DNA from: Rhabdonatronobacter sediminivivens
GTDB lineage: Bacteria > Pseudomonadota > Alphaproteobacteria > Rhodobacterales > Rhodobacteraceae
Length of the DNA stretch: 64,000 bases
Reading direction: 5' to 3'
NCBI RefSeq assembly: GCF_013415485.1
Contig: NZ_JACBXS010000002.1
Span: 1-64,000, forward strand
Below, piece by piece: positions 8,990 to 17,542 of this stretch. Within the stretch, counting starts at the first letter, position 1; each line of letters begins with the position of its first letter. The notes below the pieces were generated by a model. The model made no database searches. It saw only the letters and a list, made by a program, of their open reading frames with translations, and was not told the DNA's origin. The position numbers and the translations under genes were made by a program.

Positions 8990-10837
8990 ATGGCGAAGAA
9001 AACCAGCACGGCCACCAAGATCGGCGGCGGCTTTCTGCTGCTTCTGCTGATTGTCGCCATGGCGGGTTTCGGCGTTGAAGGCTTCGGCACATCAGTGCGC
9101 AGCATTGGCAGCGTGGGTGATCGCGATATCTCCACCGATGAGTATGCGCGCGCCCTTCAGGAAGAGATGCGCGCCCTGTCCCAGCAGACCGGGCAAGCCG
9201 CAACCATGCAGCAGATGCAGATGATGGGCGTTGATCAATCGGTCATGCGCCAGTTGGTCATGCGCGCCACGCTGGACAATGAGGCTGACACGCTTGGCGT
9301 CTCGGTCAGCGATTCCATCGTGCAGCAGGAGATTCTTGCGATCTCGGCCTTTCAGGGGCTGGACGGCAATTTTGACCGCGAATCCTATCGTTTTGCCCTG
9401 CAGAGCGCCGGTTTGTCCGAGACGCAGTTCGAGGAACAGTTGCGCGCGGATGCGGCCCGGGGCCTTCTGCAGACCGCCGTTGTTGCCGGGGTTACCGCAC
9501 CCGCCGCGCAGGCCGAGCTGTTGCTGGAATTCGCCGGAGAACAGCGTGACTTCACGGTTGTGACGCTGGGCCGGTTCGACCTGGATGCGCCGTTGCCCAC
9601 AGCCAGTGACGCCATCCTGCGCCAGTTCCATCAGGACAATATCGACCAGTTTACCCTGCCCGAGGGCAAGCGCCTCTCCTATGCGCTGGTCACTCCGTCA
9701 ATGCTGCTGGAAACGCTTGACGTCGAAGATGAAGCCCTGCGGGAAGAATATGAACGGCGCGCCGGCGAATTCCGCCGCCCCGAGCGGCGCCTGGTCGAAC
9801 GGCTGGTCTATCGCGATGAAGCCACCGCATCCGAGGCCATGGCCCGCATGGAGCAGGGCGAGGCCACGTTCGAGACCCTGGTTGCCGAGCGTGGGCTGGA
9901 CCTGGAAGACACCGACATGGGCGATGTGACGCAGGACCAGCTTGGCGCCGCGGGGGCCGAGGTCTTTGCCCTTGACGGCCCTGGAACGACCGGTCCGCAC
10001 CCCACAACGCTGGGTCCGGCGCTGTTTCGTGTGAATGCGGTCCTGCCCGCGCAGGAAACGCCGTTCGAAGCCGTCCGCGATGACCTGCGCGCGGAACTGG
10101 GCGCCGACATGGCCGCCCGCATCCTGGCCCAGCAGCTCGATGATTACGAAGACCTGCTGGCCGGGGGCGCCGATGTCGCCGATCTGGTCGCCGAGACCGA
10201 GATGGAGGGCGGCGAGATCGACTGGCGTGAGGGCGAGCGTGACGGTGTGGCCGCCTATGCCGAATTCCGCGAGGCCGCCCGCGCCGCCGAGCCAGGCGAT
10301 TTCCCCGAAATCCTGCTGCTGGACAATGGCGGTTTGCTGTCGGTGGAACTGGTGGAGCCGCTGCCGGCGATGCCCCAGGCCTTCGAGGATGTGCGCGAGG
10401 AGGTCCTGCGCGCCTGGGAGGAAACCGAGATCGAGGCCCGCCTGCTGCGCCAGGCCGAAGCGGTGCGCGAGGGCATGATGCAGGGGGAGCCGCTGGATGC
10501 GCTGTCTGGAACGCAGGTGAGTTTCGAAGGGCTGACCCGCACGGATTTCCTGCCCGATCTTCCGCGCGATCTGGTGACCATGGCCTTCGATCTTGGCCCC
10601 GGTGAAACCGCCGTCATGGCCGAAGGCGCGCAGGTGCATGTCATCATGCTGGACGATACGCGGGGGCCGGACCGGATGAACCCCGATGTCCAGCGGCTTG
10701 GCATGGTGATCCAGCAGCAACTGGAACAGGGCGTGGCGCAAGATGTGTTCGCCTATTTCACCACCGCGTTGCAGTCAGAGGTCTCGATCCAGCTGAACCA
10801 GTCGGTGATCGAGGCCGTTCACGCGCAGTTTCAATAA
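8990..10837 (+). CDS. PpiD-like membrane-anchored periplasmic folding factor (SurA_N / rotamase type)
   Basis: 615 residues. A short basic N-terminus (MAKKTSTATK) precedes one transmembrane segment (IGGGFLLLLLIVAMAGFGVEGF), leaving the bulk in the periplasm. The next region is the SurA/PpiD N-terminal helical domain (EYARALQEEMRALSQQTG...; MRQLVMRATLDNEADTLGVSVSD), followed by a degenerate parvulin-like segment and a helical C-terminal region. PpiD proteins assist outer-membrane and periplasmic protein folding near the Sec translocon; many have an inactive PPIase domain, and I cannot show activity here. The ATG at 8990 is chosen over 8978 because AGGCAGGA lies between them. trpE follows after 14 bases. 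Confidence 0.88.
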   Translation: MAKKTSTATKIGGGFLLLLLIVAMAGFGVEGFGTSVRSIGSVGDRDISTDEYARALQEEMRALSQQTGQAATMQQMQMMGVDQSVMRQLVMRATLDNEADTLGVSVSDSIVQQEILAISAFQGLDGNFDRESYRFALQSAGLSETQFEEQLRADAARGLLQTAVVAGVTAPAAQAELLLEFAGEQRDFTVVTLGRFDLDAPLPTASDAILRQFHQDNIDQFTLPEGKRLSYALVTPSMLLETLDVEDEALREEYERRAGEFRRPERRLVERLVYRDEATASEAMARMEQGEATFETLVAERGLDLEDTDMGDVTQDQLGAAGAEVFALDGPGTTGPHPTTLGPALFRVNAVLPAQETPFEAVRDDLRAELGADMAARILAQQLDDYEDLLAGGADVADLVAETEMEGGEIDWREGERDGVAAYAEFREAARAAEPGDFPEILLLDNGGLLSVELVEPLPAMPQAFEDVREEVLRAWEETEIEARLLRQAEAVREGMMQGEPLDALSGTQVSFEGLTRTDFLPDLPRDLVTMAFDLGPGETAVMAEGAQVHVIMLDDTRGPDRMNPDVQRLGMVIQQQLEQGVAQDVFAYFTTALQSEVSIQLNQSVIEAVHAQFQ

Positions 10838-10851
10838 GGCAGGACCGGGCC

Positions 10852-12378
10852 ATGGCCAGATTGACCCCCGATTTCGCGGAATTCGAGGCTGGCTGGGCGC
10901 GGGGCAGAAACCAGCTTGTTCATGCCCGGCTGGCGGCGGACCTGGACACGCCGGTGTCGCTATACCTCAAGCTGGCAGGCGCCAGCCGGGACAGTTTCAT
11001 GCTGGAATCGGTCACCGGGGGCGAGGTCCGGGGCCGATACTCGATCATCGGGCTGAAGCCGGATCTGATCTGGGAATGTCACGGCACCCAGGCGCGCCTG
11101 AACCGCGAGGCGCGCTTCGACGCCGAGGCCTTTGTCCCCGAACCCCTGCCGCCGCTGGACAGCCTGCGCGCGCTGCTGGCCGAAAGCCGGATCGACATGC
11201 CCGCCGACCTGCCTGCGGCGGCGGCGGGGCTGTTCGGCTATCTGGGCTATGACATGATCCGTCAGGTCGAACACCTGCCCAACGTCAACCCTGATCCCAT
11301 TGGGGTGCCGGATGCGCGGATGCTGCGCCCGTCGGTGGTGGCGGTGCTGGACGGGGTGAAGGGCGAGGTGATCGTCGTCGCCCCGGCTTGGGTGGGCTCT
11401 GGCCTGTCGGCGCGGGCGGCCTATGCGCAGGCGGCCGAACGGGTGATGGACGCGGTGCGCGATCTGGACCGCGCCGTGGCCGGTGCCGCGCGCGATTTCG
11501 GCGAGGCGACGCCGGTGGGCGAAGCGCAGTCGAACTTTGCCAAGCCGGACTATCTGGCCGCCGTGGCCAAGGCCAAGGAATATATCCGCGCGGGCGATAT
11601 CTTTCAGGTCGTGCCCTCGCAACGCTGGGCGCAGGAATTCACGCTGCCGCCCTTCGCGCTTTATCGCTCGCTGCGGCGGACGAACCCTTCGCCCTTCATG
11701 TTCTACTTCGATTTCGGTAGCCCCGGCGCGGGCTTCCAGATCGTTGGCGCCAGCCCCGAAATCCTTGTGCGCCTGCGCGAGGGCGAGGTGACCATCCGCC
11801 CCATCGCCGGGACCCGCCCCCGTGGCGCCACGCCTGAGGAAGACCGCGCGCTGGAGGCCGATCTGCTGGCCGATCAGAAGGAACTGGCCGAGCATCTGAT
11901 GCTGCTGGATCTGGGCCGCAACGATGTGGGAAGGGTGGCGAAGATCGGCACCGTCCGCCCGACCGAGGAATTCATCATCGAGCGTTACAGCCATGTGATG
12001 CATATTGTCTCGAACGTTGTGGGCGAGATTGCGCCTGAACATGACGCGCTGTCGGCGCTGCTGGCGGGGCTTCCGGCGGGCACGGTGTCCGGCGCGCCAA
12101 AGGTCCGCGCGATGGAGATCATCGACGAGCTGGAGCCCGAAAAGCGCGGCGTCTATGGCGGCGGCGCGGGCTATTTCGCCGCCAATGGCGAGATGGACAT
12201 GTGCATCTGCCTGCGCACTGCGGTGGTCAAGGATCAGGTGCTCTATATCCAGGCCGGGGGCGGCGTGGTCCATGACAGCGACCCCGAGTCCGAATATCAG
12301 GAAACCGTCAACAAATCCCGCGCCCTGCGCCGCGCCGCCGAGGATGCGGGACGTTTTGTGGAAGGCACCAACCGCTAG
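10852..12378 (+). CDS. trpE: Anthranilate synthase component I
   Basis: 508 residues. It makes anthranilate from chorismate, with ammonia delivered by a TrpG partner that is not in the window. Chorismate-binding landmarks are RRTNPSPFMFYFDF, IAGTRPRGATPEED, LDLGRNDVGRVAKIG, HVMHIVSNVVGE and GTVSGAPKVRAMEIIDEL, with a C-terminal GGGVVHDSDPESEYQETVNK. The N-terminal tryptophan-feedback motif is represented by SFMLESVTGG. The gene starts 14 bases after the PpiD-like gene, so the two are probably co-transcribed, as in related genomes. It converges with purN, with only six bases between the stops. Confidence 0.96.
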   Translation: MARLTPDFAEFEAGWARGRNQLVHARLAADLDTPVSLYLKLAGASRDSFMLESVTGGEVRGRYSIIGLKPDLIWECHGTQARLNREARFDAEAFVPEPLPPLDSLRALLAESRIDMPADLPAAAAGLFGYLGYDMIRQVEHLPNVNPDPIGVPDARMLRPSVVAVLDGVKGEVIVVAPAWVGSGLSARAAYAQAAERVMDAVRDLDRAVAGAARDFGEATPVGEAQSNFAKPDYLAAVAKAKEYIRAGDIFQVVPSQRWAQEFTLPPFALYRSLRRTNPSPFMFYFDFGSPGAGFQIVGASPEILVRLREGEVTIRPIAGTRPRGATPEEDRALEADLLADQKELAEHLMLLDLGRNDVGRVAKIGTVRPTEEFIIERYSHVMHIVSNVVGEIAPEHDALSALLAGLPAGTVSGAPKVRAMEIIDELEPEKRGVYGGGAGYFAANGEMDMCICLRTAVVKDQVLYIQAGGGVVHDSDPESEYQETVNKSRALRRAAEDAGRFVEGTNR

Positions 12379-12384
12379 CGCGGC

Positions 12385-12984
12385 TCAGGGCAGGTAGAGC
12401 GGCGCGCGCTCCCCTTCGGCCACGCGGCGCAGGACGGCCGGGTAAAGCTGATGCTCCATGGTCAGGACGCGGGCGGCAAGGGTATCCTCGGTATCGCCGG
12501 GCAGGACCGGCACCCGCCCCTGACCAAGGATCGGCCCGGCGTCCAGTTCGGCGGTAACCTCGTGGACGGTGCAGCCCGCCTGCGCGTCCCCGGCTTCCAG
12601 CGCGCGGCGGTGGGTGTGCAGCCCGGGGTATTTCGGCAGAAGCGAGGGGTGTATGTTCAGGATCCGCCCCCGGTAATGATCCACAAAGCGCGGGGTCAGC
12701 ACCCGCATGAAGCCCGCCAGCGCAATGAGGTCGGGCGCGGCGCGGTCCAGCAGCGCGATCAGCCCGTCCTCGAACGCCGCGCGGTTGCGCCCAAAGGGGC
12801 GGTGATCCAGCGCGGCGGTGGGGATGCCCATGGCGCGGGCCTTCTCCAGCCCCCCGGCATCCGGGTCATTGGCCAGCACCAGACAGGGCCGCGCCGGGTG
12901 ATCGCCGGTCATGGAGCGCGCCAGCGCCACCATGTTCGACCCCCCGCCCGAGATCAGGATGGCAACCCGCCTGGCCCCGCTCAT
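12385..12984 (-). CDS. purN: Phosphoribosylglycinamide formyltransferase
   Basis: 199 residues. GAR transformylase uses 10-formyl-THF to formylate GAR, the third step of purine synthesis. It has the phosphate-binding start [15 protein letters not shown], the catalytic Asn/His block [16 protein letters not shown] and the catalytic Asp region [19 protein letters not shown]. The ATG overlaps the purM stop by four bases (ATGA), which shows translational coupling in a purM-purN operon. Confidence 0.96.
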   Translation of the reverse strand: MSGARRVAILISGGGSNMVALARSMTGDHPARPCLVLANDPDAGGLEKARAMGIPTAALDHRPFGRNRAAFEDGLIALLDRAAPDLIALAGFMRVLTPRFVDHYRGRILNIHPSLLPKYPGLHTHRRALEAGDAQAGCTVHEVTAELDAGPILGQGRVPVLPGDTEDTLAARVLTMEHQLYPAVLRRVAEGERAPLYLP

Positions 12985-14033
12985 GCCCGCGCAAGCGCCC
13001 CGGTGTAGCGCATGCCCGCGCCTTCGGTCACGGTGCCGATGCGGTGGACGGTCTCGCCCGTCGCCGCCAACAGATCGGCCAGCGCATCGGCCCGGTCGGC
13101 GGCCACCACCAGCACCATGCCGATCCCGGCGTTGAAGGTCTTGAGCATCTCGGCCTGGTCCAGCCCGCCTTCATCCGCCAGCCAGCCAAAGACCGGGGGC
13201 AGGGGCCAGGCGTTCAGGTTGATATCGGCGCCCAGGGCTTTGGGCAGGACGCGGGGCAGGTTTTCGGTCAGGCCGCCGCCGGTGATATGGGCCAGCGCAT
13301 GAACCCCGCCCGCGCGGATCGCCGCCAGCGCGGGTTTCACATAAAGCCGCGTGGGCGCCAGCAGCGCCGCACCCAGGGCGGCATCAGCAAAGGGCGCGGG
13401 CGCGCCCCAGCCCAGACCCGCACGCTCCACCACCTTGCGCACCAGGCTGTAGCCGTTGGAATGCACCCCGTCCGAGGCCAGCCCCAACAGCACATCGCCC
13501 GCCGCCACATCGCGGGGCAGGGCGGCGCCGCGCTCCATGGCGCCGACGGCGAATCCCGCCAGGTCGAAATCCTTTTCGGCATACATGCCGGGCATTTCCG
13601 CCGTCTCGCCGCCGATCAGGGCGCAGCCGGACCGGCGGCAACCTTCGGCAATGCCGCCGATGATGCGGGTTGCATCCGCGACCTCCAGCTTGCCGGTGGC
13701 AAAGTAATCCAGGAAGAACAGCGGCTCGGCCCCCTGGCAGACCAGATCGTTGACGCACATGGCCACCAGGTCGATCCCGATGGTATCCAGATGCCCGGTG
13801 TCGATCGCGATGCGCAGCTTGGTGCCCACCCCGTCCGTGGCCGCCACCAGCACCGGATCGGCAAAGCCTGCGGCCTTCAGATCGAACAGCGCGCCAAAGC
13901 CCCCCAGCCCGGACATCACCCCGGGCCGTACGGTGGCCTTGGCCGCGGGCTTGATCGCCTCGACCAGCGCGTTTCCGGCGTCGATATCCACCCCGGCCTG
14001 GGCATAGCTGAGCCCGTTCCTGTCTTCTGACAT
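12981..14033 (-). CDS. purM: Phosphoribosylformylglycinamidine cyclo-ligase (AIR synthetase)
   Basis: 350 residues. It closes the imidazole ring of AIR using ATP. The family landmarks are [17 protein letters not shown] at the start, [60 protein letters not shown] and [16 protein letters not shown]. The chosen ATG at 14033 gives [20 protein letters not shown], the normal N-terminus. The frame is open far upstream, but that region lies antisense to the neighbouring metallo-hydrolase gene and is not credible coding sequence. It is first gene of the purMN pair. Confidence 0.96.
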   Translation of the reverse strand: MSEDRNGLSYAQAGVDIDAGNALVEAIKPAAKATVRPGVMSGLGGFGALFDLKAAGFADPVLVAATDGVGTKLRIAIDTGHLDTIGIDLVAMCVNDLVCQGAEPLFFLDYFATGKLEVADATRIIGGIAEGCRRSGCALIGGETAEMPGMYAEKDFDLAGFAVGAMERGAALPRDVAAGDVLLGLASDGVHSNGYSLVRKVVERAGLGWGAPAPFADAALGAALLAPTRLYVKPALAAIRAGGVHALAHITGGGLTENLPRVLPKALGADINLNAWPLPPVFGWLADEGGLDQAEMLKTFNAGIGMVLVVAADRADALADLLAATGETVHRIGTVTEGAGMRYTGALARA

Positions 14034-14068
14034 GCCTGTTGTCCCCTGCGCTGCGTGGCCTTGCGCGC

Positions 14069-14097
14069 GCGATAGCCGATTGCGGGCCGCAGGGCAA
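14069..14097 (-). promoter_or_regulatory. Putative purMN promoter
   Basis: On the minus strand, TTGCCC (complement of 14092-14097) and TATCGC (complement of 14069-14074) are separated by exactly 17 bases, about 36 bases upstream of the purM ATG. No PurR-like operator was recognised. Confidence 0.42.
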
Positions 14098-14111
14098 CCG
14101 GACCCGGACCC

Positions 14112-14160
14112 TTGACATTCTCCGCAAGGATGCCAAATACATTCCAAGTTTAGAATATAT
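14112..14160 (+). promoter_or_regulatory. Promoter with SqrR/BigR-type ATTC-N8-GAAT operator
   Basis: TTGACA (14112-14117) is a perfect -35 box; AAATAC (14135-14140) lies 17 bases on as the likely -10. Immediately after and overlapping the start region is ATTC (14141-14144), eight bases, then GAAT (14153-14156). The near-palindrome extends to ATAC-ATTC on the left and GAAT-ATAT on the right. The patch is AT-rich in an otherwise GC-rich region. ATTC-N8-GAAT is the operator described for persulfide-sensing ArsR-type repressors (SqrR, BigR, YgaV). It precedes a persulfide-dioxygenase-like gene, which is the expected target. No such repressor gene is within the window. Confidence 0.7.
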
Positions 14161-14171
14161 AGGAGCAGATC

Positions 14172-15059
14172 ATGTCCACCACCCCACAGCACAGCCCCGT
14201 CGTGCGCGCATTCTTTGACCGGCCCACCGGTAGCCTGCAATACGTGTTCCATGATCCCGCAACCCTGCGCGGCGCCATCATCGACCCGGTCTGGAATTAC
14301 TACCCTGAGGCCGGAGCCGTCACCACCGAGAGCGCCGACGAGATCCTGCGCTATGTGGCAGAGGCCGGTCTGACCATCGACTGGGTTCTGGACACCCACC
14401 CCCATGCTGACCATTTCAGCGCCGGGCCTTACCTGAAGGAGAAACTGGGCGCTCCGCATGGCATTGGTGAGCGGGTGACCGGCGTGCAGGAGCTGTGGCA
14501 GAAGCTCTACAACCTGCCGCAGGATTTCCCAACGGACGGGCGCCAATGGGACCGGCTGTTCGCCGAAGGCGACACGTTCATGGTTGGCGAGATCCCGGTG
14601 CGGGTCATGTTCTCGCCGGGGCACACGCTGGCCTCCATCACCTATGTCGCAGGGGATGCGGCCTTTGTGCATGACACGCTGATGATGCCGCAATCGGGCA
14701 CCAGCCGCGCCGATTTCCCCGGTGGCAGCACCGAGGCGCTGTGGGACTCCATCCGCGCCATCCTGGACCTGCCGGCGCAGACGCGGATCTATGTGGGCCA
14801 TGATTATCCGCCCGCGGGGGTGGACCCGCAATACATGGCCACGGTTGCCGAACACCGGCTGACCAACCGCCACGTCAAGGACGGCATCAGCAAGCAAGAG
14901 TTCATCGCCACCCGCAGCGCCCGCGATGCCACGCTGAAACTGCCGGACCGGATGCTGGAGGCGCTGCAGGTCAACATCCGCGGCGGCCGCCTGCCCACCC
15001 CCGAGGCTGATGGCCACAGCTACCTGCGCAAACCCATCGGCCGCTTCGATCCGCGCTGA
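14172..15059 (+). CDS. MBL-fold metallo-hydrolase, persulfide dioxygenase/Blh-like
   Basis: 295 residues. The metal-binding motif is THPHADH (residues 75-81). The further ligands are in [20 protein letters not shown] and YVGHDYPP. The fold is the glyoxalase II/ETHE1 group, and the overall sequence ([53 protein letters not shown]) resembles Blh-type proteins co-regulated with sulfide:quinone oxidoreductases. ETHE1-type enzymes oxidise glutathione persulfide to sulfite with a mononuclear iron; the activity here is inferred. AGGAG (14161-14165) lies seven bases before the ATG. The upstream operator strongly supports a sulfide/persulfide role. Ordinary glyoxalase II is encoded separately in this window (57838-58605). 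Confidence 0.87.
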   Translation: MSTTPQHSPVVRAFFDRPTGSLQYVFHDPATLRGAIIDPVWNYYPEAGAVTTESADEILRYVAEAGLTIDWVLDTHPHADHFSAGPYLKEKLGAPHGIGERVTGVQELWQKLYNLPQDFPTDGRQWDRLFAEGDTFMVGEIPVRVMFSPGHTLASITYVAGDAAFVHDTLMMPQSGTSRADFPGGSTEALWDSIRAILDLPAQTRIYVGHDYPPAGVDPQYMATVAEHRLTNRHVKDGISKQEFIATRSARDATLKLPDRMLEALQVNIRGGRLPTPEADGHSYLRKPIGRFDPR

Positions 15060-15077
15060 GCGGGCGCGGCCAGCGAC

Positions 15078-15106
15078 TTGACCCGGCGCCCGCATCGGCG
15101 TAGCAG
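15078..15106 (+). promoter_or_regulatory. Promoter of the CAU-anticodon tRNA
   Basis: TTGACC (15078-15083) and TAGCAG (15101-15106) with a 17-base spacer end nine bases before the mature tRNA 5' end, the normal spacing for a tRNA promoter. Confidence 0.5.
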
Positions 15107-15115
15107 ACAGGCGCC

Positions 15116-15192
15116 GGGCCTGTAGCTCAATTGGTTAGAGCAGAGCGCTCATAACGCTTTGGTTGGGGGTTCGAGTCCCTCCGGGCCTACCA
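15116..15192 (+). tRNA. tRNA with CAU anticodon (elongator Met or lysidine-modified Ile2)
   Basis: A 77-nt cloverleaf can be folded by hand. The acceptor is GGGCCTG pairing with CGGGCCT, then A and an encoded CCA. The D arm is GCTC/GAGC. The anticodon stem GAGCG/CGCTT carries loop CTCATAA, so the anticodon is CAT. The T arm is GGGGG-TTCGAGT-CCCTC. The anticodon alone does not separate elongator Met from Ile2. The acceptor has C4-G69 and C5-G68, pairs known as recognition elements for tRNA-Ile lysidine synthetase in E. coli, so Ile2 is a real possibility. It is not initiator tRNA: the anticodon stem lacks three G-C pairs. Confidence 0.93.
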
Positions 15193-15644
15193 AACCTCAT
15201 GGTGTTGTCGGTTCTTGGCAGATGCCCGAGGAGCATTCCCGGCGAACCTATGGGCAGGTTCATGACGGCTTGCGTCCGGTATGGGCGCGGCAGAGGCCTG
15301 GCCAAGGCATCATCCGCCACCCCTTTGCGCATCACAGATTCGGTGCCTCTGCGCCTCCGCCAGCGTCAAATGGCCGGACACTGCCATGATCTCATGCCCG
15401 AAGGTGCCAGCGGCCGCCATCCTCCATGCGCTCGACAAGCACTGCTGAAAAACAGGTGTTGCGCGAAATCCGGTCTTTGCCTTCCGCCATGCGCCGGATC
15501 GGATCGGATGGATGCGGCATCGGTATCGCGCGGGTGTTCGGCATTCAGGGCGGCCTGCCCAGGCGCATGGCCCCGCGTCTGGGGGCCGCAGGTGCCATGT
15601 CCGCGCGGCGGCAGGCAGGGCGCCCGCACCCATGTAACGGCGGC
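15193..15644. other. Intergenic gap without recognisable gene
   Basis: 452 bases between the tRNA and the response-regulator stop. Open frames exist on both strands, but their translations are arginine/cysteine/proline-rich with no domain or good ribosome-binding site, as expected of GC-rich noncoding DNA. I see no tRNA, terminator with T-tract or repeat here. Confidence 0.5.
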
Positions 15645-16289
15645 CTAGTCGCCTTCGGGCGCGCCAAGGCCCAGCCGCGCCGCATGCCATGAGGCCTCGG
15701 CGCGCGATGAAATGCCGAGTTTGCGATACACGTCCTTGATGTACCCGGCGATGGTGTGTTCGGACAGTTGCAGCGCCTGCGCCACTTCGGCATTGCGCAG
15801 GCCACGCCCGATGAGGCCCAGAACCTCGCGTTCGCGGGCGGTCAGCCGGTCATCGGCTGTGCTGGGGCCGGTGCGCTGGAAATGCTGCATGATCCGGCGC
15901 GCCACCGAAGGGGACAGGGCCGGAATGCCGGCCACCACCTGTTCAAGCTGCTTGACCAGCAGAGTGCGCGGCTGTTCCTTCAGCAGATAGCCATGGGCGC
16001 CAGCCGAAAGCGCCCCGACGATGGACGCATCATCGCCCATCACGGTTGTGACCACGCAGACTGCATCGGGCTGGGTCTGGCGCAGCCTGCGCAGCACATC
16101 CAGCCCCGATCCATCCGGCAGACCCAGATCAATCAGCGCAAGGTCGTAGCGGGCGCGTGCGCATTGCGCCAGCCCTGCGGATTGGCTGCTGGCCTCGTGC
16201 AGGCTGACCTCGGGGAAGGCTGCTGCCACGATCCCGGCCAGCCAGCGGCGGGTTTCGCTCAGATCCTCGACGATGAGCACCCGGGTCAT
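15645..16289 (-). CDS. NarL/LuxR-type response regulator
   Basis: 214 residues. The receiver domain starts MTRVLIVEDLSETRRW (acidic pocket ED). The phospho-acceptor Asp is in DLALIDLGLPDGSGLDVL, the conserved Thr in VVTTVMGDD and the Lys in GYLLKEQP. The C-terminal LuxR helix-turn-helix is LTAREREVLGLIGRGLRNAEVAQALQ followed by LSEHTIAGYIKDVYRKLGI. It would bind DNA after phosphorylation by the adjacent kinase. The ATG at 16289 is preferred over an upstream in-frame start because it gives the normal receiver N-terminus and overlaps the kinase stop (ATGA). The adjacent kinase gene is interrupted, so this regulator may now be orphaned. Target genes are unknown. Confidence 0.92.
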   Translation of the reverse strand: MTRVLIVEDLSETRRWLAGIVAAAFPEVSLHEASSQSAGLAQCARARYDLALIDLGLPDGSGLDVLRRLRQTQPDAVCVVTTVMGDDASIVGALSAGAHGYLLKEQPRTLLVKQLEQVVAGIPALSPSVARRIMQHFQRTGPSTADDRLTAREREVLGLIGRGLRNAEVAQALQLSEHTIAGYIKDVYRKLGISSRAEASWHAARLGLGAPEGD

Positions 16290-17530
16290 GGGGCACCTCT
16301 GCGCTGGGTATCCAGCGGTATGTCCGCCGTGATGCATGTGCCCGCGGTATCGCTGTCAATCCGAAGGGCGCCGCCCACGGCCTCTGTCCGGTCCCGCAGA
16401 TTGGCCAGCCCATTGCCCGGCCGCGCCTCATCCATATCAAAACCCCGGCCGTCATCGGTCACGCTGACATGGATCTGGCCATCGGCAAGCCGCACGGTCA
16501 CCGCCACCAATGTCGGAGCGGCATGTTTCAATGCGTTCTGGACAGCCTCGCGGATGATGGAGCGCAGCATATGCGCCGTCTGCAGGGGCAGAGCGGCGGC
16601 CAGCGCATTTTCGACCTGCCAGCGCATCGCCACCCCGGCCACGAACAGTTGTTCGGCGATCCGGACGCGCAGATCGGCCAGCATTTCGTCAAAGGACAAA
16701 TCCGGGTTCGAGGCGTTGTTGATGATGTCCCGCAGATCCGTCAGCGTTTCGCGGATCATCAGATCCTTGCGGGTATGGTCCGGGCTGTGCAGTGCGGCCA
16801 TGAGCTGCACGCCGATATTGTCATGGATGTCGCGCGCGATCCGGGCGCGTTCTTCGGACACGCCCCTTTCATGGGCGGCGCGGCTTTCCAGGGCCTGTGC
16901 CAGCATGGCGCTCAGCTCCCTTGCGCGTTCCAGGTCGCGCGCCGAAAACAGCCTGCGCCCGCCATCTGCGTAGCGCAGCTCCATCGAGGGCAATGTGCTG
17001 ATCGCAGGAATGGCCAGGGCAAGCCCGTCTTCGCGCAGGGCTGCGACGCTGACGGGGGCGACGGGCGCAATTTCCAGCGGGTTGAACATGTCGGACAGCA
17101 GTCTGTGCCAGCGCTGCTTCTGCTCCGGTTCCGGCAGGGTCAGGGCAACATCCATGATCATGCGGAACCGCTCGGCATGCGGGGGGTCCTTGCGGTGCAG
17201 CACCCACCGCGCCAGGCTGTCGCGCAAGGGCAGCCAGAGCAGCGCCACGATCAGCAGCGAGAGGGCAAAGGCAGGGGCGCGTTCGTCCACGATGGTAAAG
17301 ATCAGGATCGCATCGATCCCCAGCAGCAGGATCACGCCCACCACATAGAACAGGATGCGAAAGGCCCAGGTTTCCAGTTGGAACAGCTGAAAGCGGGCGA
17401 CGCCCAGGGCAACGCCCAGAAAGATCAGCAGGAAGAACACAAAGGCCACGCCCTGCGACAGAAACGCCTCCATGCCCAGCAGGTGTGGCCCGATGACGGT
17501 CACCACAAAGGCGCCGGATCCCACCAGCAC
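16286..17530 (-). CDS. C-terminal half of the split sensor kinase (last TM helices, HisKA_3, HATPase)
   Basis: 414 residues if restarted at an internal start just after the amber codon. It holds about three transmembrane helices (FVVTVIGPHLLG..., VAFVFFLLIFLGVALGVARF, ILFYVVGVILLLGIDAILIF). A linker of about 150 residues follows. The NarX/DesK-type dimerisation and phospho-acceptor block is EERARIARDIHDNIGVQ. The ATPase landmarks are REAVQNALKHAAPT (N box), VTDDGRGFD and GNGLANLRDRTEAVGG. All catalytic boxes look intact, so the half could still autophosphorylate if translated. No convincing ribosome-binding site was identified for an internal restart. The stop overlaps the start of the response regulator. 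Confidence 0.7.
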   Translation of the reverse strand: MLVGSGAFVVTVIGPHLLGMEAFLSQGVAFVFFLLIFLGVALGVARFQLFQLETWAFRILFYVVGVILLLGIDAILIFTIVDERAPAFALSLLIVALLWLPLRDSLARWVLHRKDPPHAERFRMIMDVALTLPEPEQKQRWHRLLSDMFNPLEIAPVAPVSVAALREDGLALAIPAISTLPSMELRYADGGRRLFSARDLERARELSAMLAQALESRAAHERGVSEERARIARDIHDNIGVQLMAALHSPDHTRKDLMIRETLTDLRDIINNASNPDLSFDEMLADLRVRIAEQLFVAGVAMRWQVENALAAALPLQTAHMLRSIIREAVQNALKHAAPTLVAVTVRLADGQIHVSVTDDGRGFDMDEARPGNGLANLRDRTEAVGGALRIDSDTAGTCITADIPLDTQRRGAP

Positions 17531-17542
17531 CGCCAGTCCCAG

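Noticed and set aside
14172..15059. Reading the metallo-hydrolase as a second glyoxalase II
   Set aside because: It lacks the C-terminal NPFLR glutathione block that the real GloB (57838-58605) has, and its operator points to persulfide metabolism.
14034..15095. N-terminal extension of purM upstream of 14033
   Set aside because: The frame is open, but lies opposite the metallo-hydrolase gene. The ATG at 14033 gives the family N-terminus and has a promoter-like pair upstream.
15163..15648. 161-codon frame after the CAU tRNA
   Set aside because: It begins inside the tRNA, is rich in Arg, Cys and Pro, has no ribosome-binding site and no domain.
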